Source: Larimichthys crocea (taxonomy: Eukaryota > Chordata > Actinopteri > Sciaenidae). Taken from it: 64,000 nt of DNA. The position numbers and the translations under genes are program-made. Where the stretch lies: contig NC_040021.1 of NCBI RefSeq assembly GCF_000972845.2, positions 7,793,291 to 7,857,290 of the forward strand. Reading direction: 5' to 3'. The notes below the pieces were generated by a model. The model saw only the letters and a program-made list of their open reading frames with translations. It did no database searches and was not told the DNA's origin. Of this stretch, positions 23,901-36,966 are shown piece after piece; position 1 is the first letter of the stretch; every line of letters starts with the position of its first letter.

Positions 23901-26900
23901 GATTATTTATTTATTAAGTTTGGGTTGCCAGATCGTAAGAAAACACCCCTGAAAGGTGTTTATCCATTCCATTTGGTAATAATACTATTATAAATATTAG
24001 CAAACCACTTGTGCTTTGACCACTCCCTTGAAAAAACAGAAACCCTGCAGTTATACATGTTAATATTCTTTTGATAGATAGAATTTCATCCAAATTATTT
24101 GCAGGTTTTTCCAGATGGTAAGTGGTTCTTAGTGCTTAGCCTTGAAAGATCAGCATCCAGCAAACCCCAAAATTTGTTATTATTAATGGTTTATAACAGC
24201 TCTATAGATCATTATTAATTAGTTCTAACTTTTTACATACCCTTTTTTTAAAAAAAGGTACAAATTGTACAAGCTCAAAACCTAAACACAGTAAGAACCG
24301 AAGGCGGTGTTAGTGCTAATAGTTTGTTTTTAAAAACCCAAAGTCATTCAAATCAGGCACGTCTTTCTGCTAAAGAACCAAATGTGCTGCCACTCAACAA
24401 ACCAGTCACAAGAAAAATGAAGCATCTTCTGAGTTTAGATGTTTACACCAATTTACATGTTTTGCAAAGCTTCTCTGTCAAATTTGCATTTGTTTCCATT
24501 TCATAAATTTAAATTCAACAATAATTGTTAAAGTAAATCTTTTCAAAGGTAGATGGTAATTTTAATGGTGTTTTCCTCACAACTATATACATTTATGTAA
24601 AGCACGCTTTAAGTAAATACATATTAGAGATGATGAAGGAAAACAAAGCTGCATATTTAAAATGTATTGCTTAATAATTGTGGGCTCTAACACAGTTATT
24701 AATGATGTTTAGTGAAAGATAGAACAATTGAACTTAATATTGAAGTATTAATGTATAAACATTACTCTGATCTAGAAAGCTTTTAATCTAGGTTCTCTTT
24801 GGCTGTAGCGGTAATCTACTTTGCGTTCCTTGCTCATTTTATCACTCTTCTGTCCTGTTCATGCAAATCATCTGTTCCTGTCAGCATGTGACTTTCCCTG
24901 GAACAAGCTGTTGCCTCTTGTCTGTGAGGACATTTTTCACAGACACTTTACAGCCGGCAAATGATATTTACAGCCAGTGAGATTATCATTTTAATTTCTT
25001 GTCCTGGTTTAAACAAGTACCAGTACGTTTCTTGGAGTAATCCTTTTAATATAAGACTTTATTTGGCAAAACAAACATCAGTTGATGGAAAAACTAGCTC
25101 AAAAAAGTTATAGAAGTGTTACTTGACATACGCCCTGTTTTTGTGTTATTGATTAAAGGGTGGTTGTTATTTATCGGGTTAGTTCTGACTACGCTGTGTC
25201 TTGTGTACACGACATAGATATGTCAAAAACTAAACAGAACATCACTGACTACAATCGATTTTGATATGTAAAATAAAATCAATCGTAAATGAGTCATTAA
25301 AAGAGCCACAGGAACTTTTCAGTAACATTATGTCCTTAATGACATGTAATAGAGGAAGGAAAATAGAAAGGAAGACAAAAGGCTATACATCAGCTGAAAG
25401 GTCCTTCCTGCCAGATGGCCAACTGCACTTTTTTTTTTTTTCTGCCCTGCCCCTGTTATGAAGCATGTTGCTTTTTCGACACAATGAGGCTCCCCTTTGC
25501 TGCATCAACAGACAGATAAAGCGGATCGATTAGCATAGATGGAGGCAGACCTCTATTAAGCTGTTTGAGTTCTCTCATTTTCACTAATCACATGTAGCTC
25601 GTCAATTAGGTGCACAAATGGATCCTCTGTTCCTGTCTGCAGTTTCAGTGATTCATGTCCAGAGACTGCGGGTCGCCATGGAAACCAAACAATAGAAAGA
25701 TGTTTGACACTGATCCTGGAAAACAGAAAATGTGCCCTGTCTAAGTTGGAGCCAGATGAAAAAGTATTTTGCGGGGCCGATTTCTCTTTTCCTGGACACA
25801 ATCACAATGGCCTCTGTGATCAAACAGGTGGATTTTTAATAGAGTGTATAACATAGCAAAAATTAATATTTACTCCGCTGTCATGCAAAGTCTCATCAGC
25901 TTTTGAGCCTTGTGCGACCTGTTTAACCATGACAGGAGTGAGAGCCCACAGAGCTAACCTGATTTCATAACCAAATCAGGTTGTATCCCAGATGTACAGC
26001 ACCGCTGTCCCCGCTGTCGGGGGCTACCAAACTCAGACTGTCCTCTGAGGGCGACTCTGATCTAACTAACTGCATATCTAGGACAAACCATCCTCCCCTC
26101 TCTGTCTAACCTTTTGGAAGGACACCTGATGCCACATGACAGCACCTGTTTGCTGGGAATAGCTTTCACCCACTCTGAGTTGAAAGAAGGCTATACGAGA
26201 AGCCCCGGCCAGAAACCTACAATGTACATTAACTAACCCAGTACACAAAGACTGCTGAATACATTGATGTGTGAGAGTGAGGAAGAGAGAGAGAGAGAGA
26301 CTGCATGTCTCAGTACCATCTGGTCTACGAGGCAGCAGAGAATCAATGCTTTTTCTTTAAGCTGCACTCGCCTATCACAAACACCTGACTAATTGAAAGC
26401 TGCACACCGAAATTTCAGACACTTGAAATTGGTTTTCCTGCCTGGAATCTCTGAGGGGATGTCATTAACAGTAACTGAAAAGCATTTTTTTTTATCCAAT
26501 ATTTGTTAAATCTAGCAAAAAAACGATTTGAATTCCAGCCTTGTGCAGCTGAGAAGAACAAGGATGTTGCTTCTGCCTAGAGTTCTTTAAACCTTGAAAG
26601 TCTTTTAACATCATTTCAAGCAGATTTAAACACCACAAACAAGACCAAATAAGAACAGGTTTTGCACTGTTAAATAAAAAAATTTAAAATGTAAAAAGCC
26701 ACAGCCACTACTGATTAAAAATCACACCGAGCATCATACATTTACATGATCTACTGACATATCCTGTTATTTCTGATATTCTGATATTCTACATGTTAAA
26801 CTGAATCCAGCTCAGTATGTGTCACAGAGACAGAAATAGTCTCCCTGTGCTGCACCACTATATGATATCATATCTAAAGTGAACTGTCAGTCACATCCTT

Positions 26901-29900
26901 TGTACATGAAGCAAAAGGAATCAGTCAACAACCAAAGTAAAGGGCAACAAAAAGAAAAGCTGCTGACTCTGCTGCTGTTGGATGAAATTATGATTTTTTC
27001 CACTCCCCGCCCTCCCAAGTTTGTTTTATATCGAACATCTACAAACTCTTTGGTGCGTTTTTTTTTTACAAGGTCAGCCACAGATTTACACTGAAAACTA
27101 AACTGTCAGTTACTATCAGTAAGTTGGCTCCAGTACGTTATAAACTTCAAGGTCTCAAATCAAAATTCACCACCCATCTCTGAGTGTGGGCACTGGAGAA
27201 TTAAATTTAAACTTTAGTGGATTGTTTTTCAAGTTCCATTCACTAAACAGTTGCATCGCTGCTCAAGTCTGTTTGTGGTCCAAGCTGTCACATTCAGATC
27301 AGTGCAAAACTAGGCTATAAAAGCACTGTACATTACAGGGTAAAGGCTCAGCAGCCCATTATCTACAAAAGAGTTATCAGATTATGATAACTGAACACAT
27401 CTTGTAATCTTATTTTAGCATTAAGGCTGGAAACATAGGAAAATGGATAGTCTGTTAAGGTTTCATTACCAAAGGTTCACTAGTCTTGTTGTCACAGTTA
27501 GGTTGCTAGGCAACCAGTGGCCTCTCCAGGAAGTCACTGCACCCGTCCAAGAAAATAGTCTGGTACATAACTCTCCATAAAAACATCAATTGTCATTTTT
27601 TACACTTTGGTCTTTATACAGATCAAACAAACAAAATAAAACATATTTATTGGTGAGCTTTAGATGTGGATTTTGTTGTCTTCGGACAGAGCCAGACGAG
27701 AATGATATTGACCTTCTCATAGCTCTCGCCAAGGTAGCGAATAAATATATTTTGTGACAATTTCTTTAAATATTTCAGAAGAGTCATGGTTCAGAATCTA
27801 CTCTTAGTGTGACATGCTGCAAATGTTTTTCTACTCAGGTTATCACTGTCAAGTTAAGTGGCATATTTACATGAAGATATTCTCTGCTGTGCTTTTTAGC
27901 CAAAGGTTAATACTGTCATTCAGAAAAAAGTTCTATTCTTCTCTTACAGTAATCAGCTTTTTCAGCTTGAAATGAGATTAATCAGATAGGGCTTTGCCTT
28001 CTGTTGACATATCACACTCACTGCTGCCTTGTAAACAGGAAATGTGATGATGAGTGAATTTCAATAGCAAAAGGAATGTCAGACAATGAGAGAAAATATT
28101 GAAACATTGATGGAAAGTTTTGTGGGTAGAGGTTAACCCTGTTCAGTATAAAAACATGATATGATGTAATGACATGGAAAGAGTTTTTTTTTGTTACAAC
28201 TACTAAACTACAAAGTAATACACCATAACTCTGTAGTATGTCTCATTATATCAAACACCCAACTACTATGTTTGACACTGTGCCTCTTAAGTGACTGAGT
28301 AGACTTTCTCCTCGATGATATCTCATTAGCAGCCTGTCAGTTCAACTCACAGTCCCTCCACACCTCCTTCCAGCCCTCTCTTCGTCCTACACTCCACCAG
28401 CAGGCACTGACATTTGTATAATGAATGTGGTTCATTTATCAGACGGCAGCCCAATTAGGTGTGAGACACTTTGGACTGTGAAGGTTTAGTTGTATTTGTG
28501 TAAGTGTGATGTTCTTTGCCAAATTAATTCATTCATTTGTGAACCACACTGAATAAAGGTAATATAGTTTTTTCCCCCCCCGCATCAGTTCAGAGTGCAT
28601 AAAGGTGCATACAAACAGAAAGTATTATGTAAAAACATCAATGCTCAGCAGTAAACGCAGTATGACTTTAAAAAAGCAAAAAGTAGTTGTTGAATCCTTT
28701 TCAGCGTGCTATATTTCATTTGTTTCAACTGTACAAAAACTGAAATGTAAAAAATAAAACGTCAATTTGCCGGGTTCATAACAGCCTATCAAAACAAACA
28801 ATCTGCAATGCTATTGCTTTAAGTGATGCAGCTAACGCTTCAAATGTTCCTTTAAGTGATTATAACAGAGAAATTAGCTGCAGTTGACAATGATTTGGAG
28901 GAAGCATTCCTCGCTCGAGTTATAAATTATAACCTGTCGTAAATAAATGCTTTCTTACTGTTTGTGAATGAACAGACTACTTGTGTTTGTCTTTGGCAGT
29001 CTGGGTAACGTCCTTAAATTAGGGGTAGAGGGTCTGCAGATGGCAGGGATGCCAGCGACAAGGACTCTGCTAAGGAGCTATTAAGGCTGCAATTATTGGC
29101 ATTTGCTGTATTTATAGGACACACTGTATTTGGTATCCTTAGCTGGAACAAAAGGAAAAACACAATAAATCACATAGTTGACACTGGAGTTTTGGATCAG
29201 TCATTGTTTATGCTTTAGTGGTTATTAATAATGTCAACATGAAACAAGTATGTGTGTTTTCTACATCTTTATTAGGACTCGTTTTAGATTTTTTTTTACT
29301 GTGAAAATGAAGAAATTTGACTGGCCTTCACTTGTTTAAAGAGGCTGAGACTTGGATTTAAAGTCAAGGTAAGAATCGGGTTCAGGTTTACATTAGGGCA
29401 AGGGGTTAGGTTTGCATGTAGCGTTTGTGGTTAAGGTTTAGGCGACTGAGAGACTGTCACTGTCATTGTGGGTTCACATAAGAATAGTAGTACAAGCATA
29501 TGTTTTGTGTATGTATTTGTGTCTGCCTGTGTGAATACGTGCAAGTAAAAATAAAACCCTGTACCTACTGTAGCCTGTCATGAGATACATTGGCTTGTAT
29601 GGTACACTCACATAAATGGAATGCAGTGTGCTAATCTTGTCAGCAGGTATACATCACTGGATTAATATGTCATGTACATTTTCACATACTACTGTTATAA
29701 AGCATTTTTGGCAGTCAGGTGTTTTTATAATTTTACTATTTTAATTTCATCAATATTTGTTTGCACTTTATTGAGGAAACTCTAATGAAGTTTATTAAGG
29801 TTTTTGTTTATAGTCATGCTAAAGTACATTTGTAGCAACTGGAACAAGATGAAGTTGTCCCAAGAACTTGTTTCTAAATAAACACACCTTTTATGTAAAT

Positions 29901-30066
29901 ATCTCATTTGAATAAAGCTTCCAAAGCTTCAAAAAAACATTTTTAAAATGTAATAATAATAAAAGAAATAAAGAGACTACGCACATACTCATTTCTGTGC
30001 TTCTGTGTCAGTCCTGCAGTGACTCTTTTCAAGTTGCATATCTTCTTTTAGAGGCAAAATGACTAT

Positions 30067-30113
<47 letters not shown>

Positions 30114-33100
30114 ATATATTGGAAAACAGCGTTTAAGCCGAAGTTTCAAACTGATGAGCATTAACTCTGACGTCAGCATTTACAGTATAGTTCTTCCTAA
30201 TCCCCAGGACAAACATAGACTGAACAGAGCATTATATTTCCACTGCTGTCCTCGCAGTGTGGAGGAAGCCTGTAGATAAGATGCTATCTGTGAGATGAAC
30301 AGCAGAACAAACGGCTTTCCTGTGTCACTGCTGTTGATTGGCCACAGTGTGTAGACGCCATAGGAAAACAAAAGTAGTCACAGTCATATGTCACTTTTTT
30401 TTTTTCATTGACCTGATGACAGGCTCTATGGAGGCTATATATAGCCTCTTATAAGAAAGTACGCTCATTACCAAATTTAGCCAGTTCCTTTTAGCAAGAG
30501 CGGCAACAATGTCAATTAGTTTTGAATAAACCCACTAGAGCCTGCTGCTGTAAACAAACACAGTGCACAGAAACACATCTCTCTTATTTACAATAGTTCA
30601 ACAAGAATGTGAAAGAGCCATGCAGAATTAATAGTATGAGCTACGCGCGTAGCTTTCTGTGAAAAAGCATACGCCGACACACTTCCTCTTCCTACTATAG
30701 GGTTTCATATTGGTGAACATCAATCCAGGCATGTTGATCTTGCAATAAAACATCTTTAACATATCAGAATCTTTATTCATTTCTTAATTTTATTTATATC
30801 AACATGCTTTTGACTATAATTTGGAAAAAAAAGTATGAATATTATGAACAATATGTGAATACATAAATATGTCACTCATGTTTGATTTAAACATAAATAA
30901 GCGTATTCAAATGTAAGTGGGTATGAATGTGCATAAAGTATCCTTAAACTCAGTTGATTGGGCACTTTAGCTCCGTTTATTGTTAAATAAAAACACTTGA
31001 CATGAACCTTTATGACTATTTTTGTCTGTTAGCATTTTAAAATATGAGGCCATAAACATATACTATAAAATAATAAATACAATACGCTTACAAACTCGTA
31101 TAATAAAATATGCATGAGTGTACATAGTGGGTCAGGGAATATCCTGCCAGTTTCCCCTCACTGAACTTTGCTCTTCAGGCCTGTTGCCCTGCTGTGCTGT
31201 GCTATCTAAGGCAGCTAACTCCATCGTCTGCCAGGCTCTGGAAATAAACAAACCTCGCTACAACAAAGGTTTCTCTGACTTGACTCATTTCCATTGTACA
31301 CCAACCCATACCAGTGGTTTATCTTTCTCGTATTCAGTTTACATATCTAACAATAGTATTCATCCATGTCGTGACAGTGTGGCTGTTTGCTCCAGGTGTT
31401 ATGACCCCGTCTGTTGTCTAACCCTCTGCTGCTAATGCACGTTCAGCGTTGTTCCAGTAGGCAAATCCAACTACACGGCATATAATATGTCCACTATAAT
31501 AAAATAAACATCTGCTGTGGATCCACTTGCTCATTAAACATATAATCTTTCTGCTAACGTAGAAATATGAGTTTATCTCTTAGGCAGAAAATGACACAGA
31601 TCTATGTAAAACCAAGAGAGATGAAATATACAGAGCATAAAGAAACCTGTGGGTTTCCTTTATATTTCTCTACATCACGGTCAGTACGCACTGTACTTGT
31701 GTTTGACCTATTCAAGAAAAAATGGGGCAGTTACCAAGGAGAGAAACCAATCGTTCATTCTAAAAATACAATCTCAGAGCCCAGCTGGAGAGAGGTGGTG
31801 GTGCACAGTCCTCCTTTTCTTTCCGTCGTGGTTCAGCTATAAACTAGACTTGTGTGATCATTATCCAAAGCAGTGAGTGGCCATTCATGCCCAGCCTCAC
31901 CACAGGATCACTGTTTAGCTACGGTGTGCCAAGTATCTGGAGATTTGTTTGCTAATTGGTTTGTTTGACTCTGGGAAGAACTTAAAAGGAAAATGATCAT
32001 AGGAGAAATAAAAAACAAAACAAAACAGATCATTAATATGTGGAATAAAAGGTGGGGAGATTGCTAATACTTTGCAATAAGATATGTTTTATAGATAGGA
32101 GAGATAGGTGAGCCGAGGGAGGGTTAAAGTCTCCTTAGTCAGATATTGACAGTCCTTTCTAAAAGACCACTAAATGGAATTAGATCAAAGCTATATCTTT
32201 TTAGAGCAACCATGTGATTTGGGCCACAGGTCCCATGATGGAAAGGAGGCCTAGAAAAAGCTGGGAAAGAATGACCCTCATGAAAAAACACCAGTTTGAG
32301 ACAGATGCTGCTCTCGTAGTCTGACCCAATCTTGTCTCGGGTAGCTGGTCAACAAAAGAAATGTGTTGGTGGTCATTTTTTTTAGGACGCTGCCTCTAAA
32401 TTGACATCCTCCACTCTTAATAACATAAAACTGAAGTTTCTTTGAGTAGCAGCGATTCATTAGACAGACCCACTGGTAATGAGCCAGCATAGACAAAGCA
32501 CCCAATTTCCAGTGTGTCCTCTTTCCCCCTGGGCACTGTGATCAGTGCTGTTTGTTGCCTGGTTTCATGCTGAATCATGATCACATAACCACAGGCCCCT
32601 TTTCTCACCCCTCTCCCTTCGGTTTCTGGAAAAAGAGAACATTAATTCTGCTTGCAGATTAAATCATTTGCATGAGACAAGTGCGATTTGTTTTATTTAA
32701 TTATTTCACCAGCCTATAATTAGGACGACATGATGTGACTGAGCTGCTTCTTGGTCTTTTATTTATTTTTATGCCCCGTGAGATCTGATGGGAAGCCATG
32801 CAGCTCCTGCGGCAGGAATCCTGCCTGTACTGATCAGTGTGTGTATGAAAGTCAACACACAGGGCGGCTGTTTTTGTTTTAAGCCCACTTGTTGTTCGCT
32901 TGTAACCAGCTGACAGTGAAGTAACTCTCAGTTTAGGGAAAGGCCATCAGTGATGAGCCGTGGTTTGTGATCCACATGAATCCTTAAGGCGTGATACGCC
33001 AATGCCATAACTGTCAAACATTAAAACAAACCCCAGTGAATCCCCTGTGCATAGTTCAGAAATAAACAGATAATGTTTTCTGCCCATTTGCCTTTGGTTT

Positions 33101-33677
33101 TCTTCACTCCTCTGTGCTCTGTCCATTAGCCTTTGCTAACAATGTATTCCACCCATTTGTCTCCACCTGATGGAGCACTCAGCAGTCCCTTTCCTGTTTG
33201 AGTAGACCTCTCAAGCATATTAGTTTATAATTTTTTCATGTACATTTTTATGATAATAGACTTGTTACTTCATGGATGTTTAAGCCTTAATGGAGCCAGC
33301 GCAGATCCGTTCTTTCTCCTGTATTAGGCTTTAGGTTTATTGGTGTTTTTTGTTCTATACTACAGAGTTATAAAAAGAAAAGTACTAATATTTAACTTGT
33401 CATGTTCTAATATTACATTATGCATCACATTTATCACAGAATTGTGATTTATTTATAGTTGCTATTGAACAATAAACAAGCCATAAAGTACAGCATTGCA
33501 CCAGACCTCTATTTGTATACTAATACAATCAAATAAAACAGAAAGTATAGGATTTGCATACAAGACAAATTATTATAAAATTAATAGTATGCTTCAGCAG
33601 ATTACATAAATTGTACTTGATTGAAATTTTATATATATACTATACTTATTTTTAACAGACATAAGTGAAGAGAGAGA
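20901..33677. other. Large intergenic region between cd24 and the rtn4ip1 zone
   Basis: About 12.8 kb of AT-rich sequence without a supported exon on either strand. All open frames are short, lack domains, and have no flanking splice sites or promoter that would join them. Simple repeats include a GA tract near 26287-26300 and the GT microsatellite at 30070-30112. Conserved non-coding enhancers are possible, since sobp is a developmental gene, but recognising them needs alignment to other fish. Confidence 0.5.
30070..30112. repeat. (GT)n microsatellite
   Basis: About 21 GT units, nearly perfect, with a CG at the 5' end. Confidence 0.95.
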
Positions 33678-34260
33678 GACTGAGACTCTGTAAATGGGAC
33701 ACACACTCTGCCAGGTGAGCGAACCAGCGCCCCAAATAATTCTCATTTTGAATAAGTTTCTTCTCGTCAACCACTTGAAGAGTGGGACTCAGGTTGGGAA
33801 CCACTGTGTTGCAAGTCAGTGAGTATGTTTTATGACAATATTGGATTTTTATACAGTAGAAAATTGCAGCAATATGATGAAGAACCCACAAAAAAGACAT
33901 TCCTGTCTGGTTATCTCATCAATAAACTGTTTCTCAATTGATATTCTAGATGATGTACTATATTACAGAACTACAAAATGAAATCACGAGTACACTTATG
34001 CAGGATTCTGTCTACATCGCCCACTCCTTTGTAACATTACATCTTCTAAAACGACAAGGTGTGCGGCTCCTACCTCATCTCCTGGAGCAAAATGGGTAAC
34101 CTCAGATCCACAGTCCACCACTACACCGGACACATCACGACCCAGAATGAGAGGAAACTCACTATCGCTGTCCATCACAGACAACGGATCCCTTCTTAAC
34201 TTGAGCAGCTTGGCTCCATAACCACCTGGAAATGAACAGATAGGGAAATGAACATAATGC
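33678..34260 (-). pseudogene. Inverted partial copy of rtn4ip1 exon 2 and flanking introns
   Basis: Reading the minus strand, 34067-34218 matches rtn4ip1 exon 2 ([20 protein letters not shown] then HFAPGDE), followed by the same intron 2 sequence found at 49150-49455. Exon 1 and its promoter are missing: sequence equivalent to about 48192 joins directly to the exon 2 acceptor. The copy also lacks the roughly 280-bp insertion present at 49456-49735. With no other exons on this strand it cannot encode the enzyme. It could be a real inverted duplication or a misassembled alternative haplotype. Confidence 0.8.
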
Positions 34261-34299
34261 TACAATTAGATATAGTCACTGTTTATTTATATTATTTTT

Positions 34300-34874
34300 A
34301 ATTTGAATCTTCTTCCTCTTCTCCTTTCGGCTTTTCCCTTCAGGGGTCGCCACAGCGAATCAGTTGCCTCCATCTAACTCTGTCTTCTGCATCCTCTTCT
34401 CTCACACCAAATACCTTCATGTCCTCTTTCACTGCATCCATAAACCTCCTCTTTGGTCGTCCTCTAGGCCTCCTGTCTGGCAGTTCAAAACTCAGCATCC
34501 TTCTACCAATATATTCACTATCTCTCCTCTGGACATGTCCGTACCATCTCAGTCTGGCCTCTCTGACTTTATCTCCAAAACCTCTAACATGTGCTGTCCC
34601 TCTGATGTACTCATTCCTGATACTATCCATCTTGGTCACTCCTAAAGAGAACCTCAGCATCTTCATCCCTGCTACCTCCAGCTCTGCCTCCTGTTTTTTC
34701 CTCAGTGACACTGTCTCTAGACCAAACAACATCGCTGGTCGCACCACAGTTTTGTACACCTTTCCTTTCATTTTAGCTGAAACTCTTCTATCACACATCA
34801 CACCTGACACTTTTCTCCACCCGTTCCAACCTGCCTGCACACGCTTCTTCACCTCTTTTCCACACTCTCCATAT

Positions 34875-34875
<1 letters not shown>
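34300..34875 (-). mobile_element. Inverted LINE 3' end (reverse transcriptase C-terminus)
   Basis: The 170-codon frame at 34340-34852 encodes the C-terminal part of a non-LTR retrotransposon endonuclease/reverse transcriptase: TVVRPAMLFGLETV, RWYGHVQRRD and the basic DRRPRGRPKRRFMD block. The translated residues are identical to those of the plus-strand copy at 47596-48108. After the stop comes the usual GAAGGGAAAAGCCGAAAGG 3' terminus and GAAGAAGA tail. The 5' part (endonuclease and RT core) is absent, so this is a dead, 5'-truncated copy. RTE/RTEX-type affiliation is my inference. Confidence 0.85.
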
Positions 34876-34918
<43 letters not shown>

Positions 34919-35410
34919 ATATATATATATTATATATATATATATATAATATCATATATATATATAATATCATATATTATATGTAGTATTGTACGATTAT
35001 ACAGTATATATATATAGATATATATATATATATATATATTATAATATAGATATATATCGAAAGTATTTATTATATATATTATATACAATATAATACAATA
35101 AAAATAATATAAAGAAACAGTGCAATACATCATACATACAGACATACATACATAACAATACATACACACATACAACATTGTATATATTGTATATAAATAT
35201 AATATACTTGTGTATATATATATGTATGTGTGTATGTATGTATATATATACACACACCACACACCACACACACACACACACAACATATAATATACACACA
35301 TACACAACATACATATACAGTACTATACATACATACACATACACACACATATACATATATATATATATAACACATATTTATTATATTTATAGTATATATA
35401 GACATATAAA
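34868..35410. repeat. TA-rich microsatellite complex
   Basis: About 540 bp of (TA)n, followed by TATG/TACA and CA-type repeats. The motif CAATAAAAATAATATAAAGAAACAGTG occurs near 35096 and again near 35411, hinting at a duplicated or collapsed unit. The tract directly abuts the 5' side of the inverted LINE end. Such sequence can form cruciforms and is error-prone in sequencing. The many Tyr/Ile/Cys/Val frames here are artefacts of the repeat. Confidence 0.85.
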
Positions 35411-36682
35411 TACAATAAAAATAATATAAAGAAACAGTGACTATACTAATTGTAGCATTTTTTATTATTATTTTTTTTTTTTTTTTGTTGTTTGTTGTCA
35501 TCGTCATCGTATACGTCAGAGTAATCCTCTCACTCTATGGTCAGAGTTTTTAGCGCAGGATTCCGATTGGCTGTCTGTGAGTTCAGAGGTGAGTTAGATT
35601 CAAGCTATGTAGCCACCTAGCTGCTAGAGAAGTGTGTTTTTATCTGCTGCTTCTTGTAAACACTGCTCCTCATTCCAGTCCGACGTGACACTAACGTGCA
35701 AAAGGTCTGTCGCTTTATTCATCTGACCTGTCACGTCCCGTTTGCGCGCAGCTCCGAGCACTTGCACATGTTAGCTCTGTAGCCACCCTAGCCTAGCCTA
35801 GCTCAGTGCCTGGTGACAGGTGTCCTTCCAGATGACACATTGTGATCAAACCTTGCACGCACAGCCAGCTAAAGGACGGTTCACACGGGCTCTGTCAGAG
35901 CCATGGCACGACCAGTCCTGTGTTTGTCCTACGCGAGAGCAGCAAGCTCGAGCAAAGCTGGGCAGAGCAGGCGGGAGAAATGTTGCATTCACTCAAGCTG
36001 CAGGGCTGCATGTCAGCATGGGCATTGATCAGTATGGCACTAATGGAGTTTTGAAGTACACAGAAGAGATCAGCATCCCCACTGTCAGCCCCCCAAGATG
36101 ATGATAAAGTCCATGCGGCTAGTCTCAACCCTCTGGATGTGTCTATGAGGGGTAAGTGTTGGATCAATATTCATCAGAGCCATGTGAACAATCATAATAA
36201 CTACTAACATGTCACGGCTCGCTCTTGTTCATTTCCAGGTGGTTATGGAGCCAAGCTGCTCAAGTTAAGAAGGGATCCTTGTCCGTGATGGACAGTGATA
36301 GTGAGTTTCCTCTCATTCTGGGTCGTGATGTGTCCGGTGTGGTGGTGGACTGTGGATCTGAGGTTACCCATTTTGCTCCAGGAGATGAGGTAGGAGCGCA
36401 CACCTTGTCGATTTAGAAGATGATGTTACAAAGGAGTGGGCGATGTAGAACAGAATCCTGCATAATGTACTCGATTTCATTTTGTAGTTCTGTAATATAG
36501 CACCCATCTAGAAAATCAATTGAGAAACAGTTTATGATGAGATAACCAGACAGGAATGTTTTTTTGTGGGTTCTTCATCATATTGCTGCAAAAGCTGTAT
36601 AAAAATCCAATATTGCATAAAACATACTCACCGACTGCAACACAGTGAGTCCTGACTCTTCAAGTGGTTGACGAAAGGAACA

Positions 36683-36966
36683 TATGTTGATTTGATTGAT
36701 TGTTTATTTCGAATATGCAAAAAAAAAAAGGCAAACATTTAAACATAAAATACATATTCAAAAAGGAGTGAGAAGAAGAATAACTTATAAACTACCACCC
36801 CTTTTCTTTAAATAAGAGTCACAATACCAAGCTTCCTTGCAACTTGTTTAAATATTCCTGATACTTATAGATAAATAGAATATACCCTGACTTTGTATTG
36901 CAAAAAACAAAACAAAACAAAATAAAACCTACATATACACTTAATACAATACACACACACATGCAC
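36683..36966 (+). mobile_element. Dispersed repeat insertion in rtn4ip1 intron 2 (copy 1)
   Basis: Runs from TTGATTGTTTATTTCGAATA through GGAGTGAGAAGAAGAATAAC to an ACACACACACATGCAC end. It corresponds to 49456-49735 in copy 2 but is absent from the inverted arm. The sequence type is common in fish genomes; the family is not identified and no coding capacity is seen. Confidence 0.6.

Noticed and set aside
27640..27750. A 32-codon minus-strand stretch (IRYLGESYEKVNIILVW) that ends next to an AATAAA
   Set aside because: Too short to assign, no upstream exon or start, and no family recognised. Could be a repeat remnant.
34790..35510. Several 60-126-codon frames rich in Tyr, Ile, Cys and Val
   Set aside because: Translations of TA, TACA and TG microsatellite sequence.
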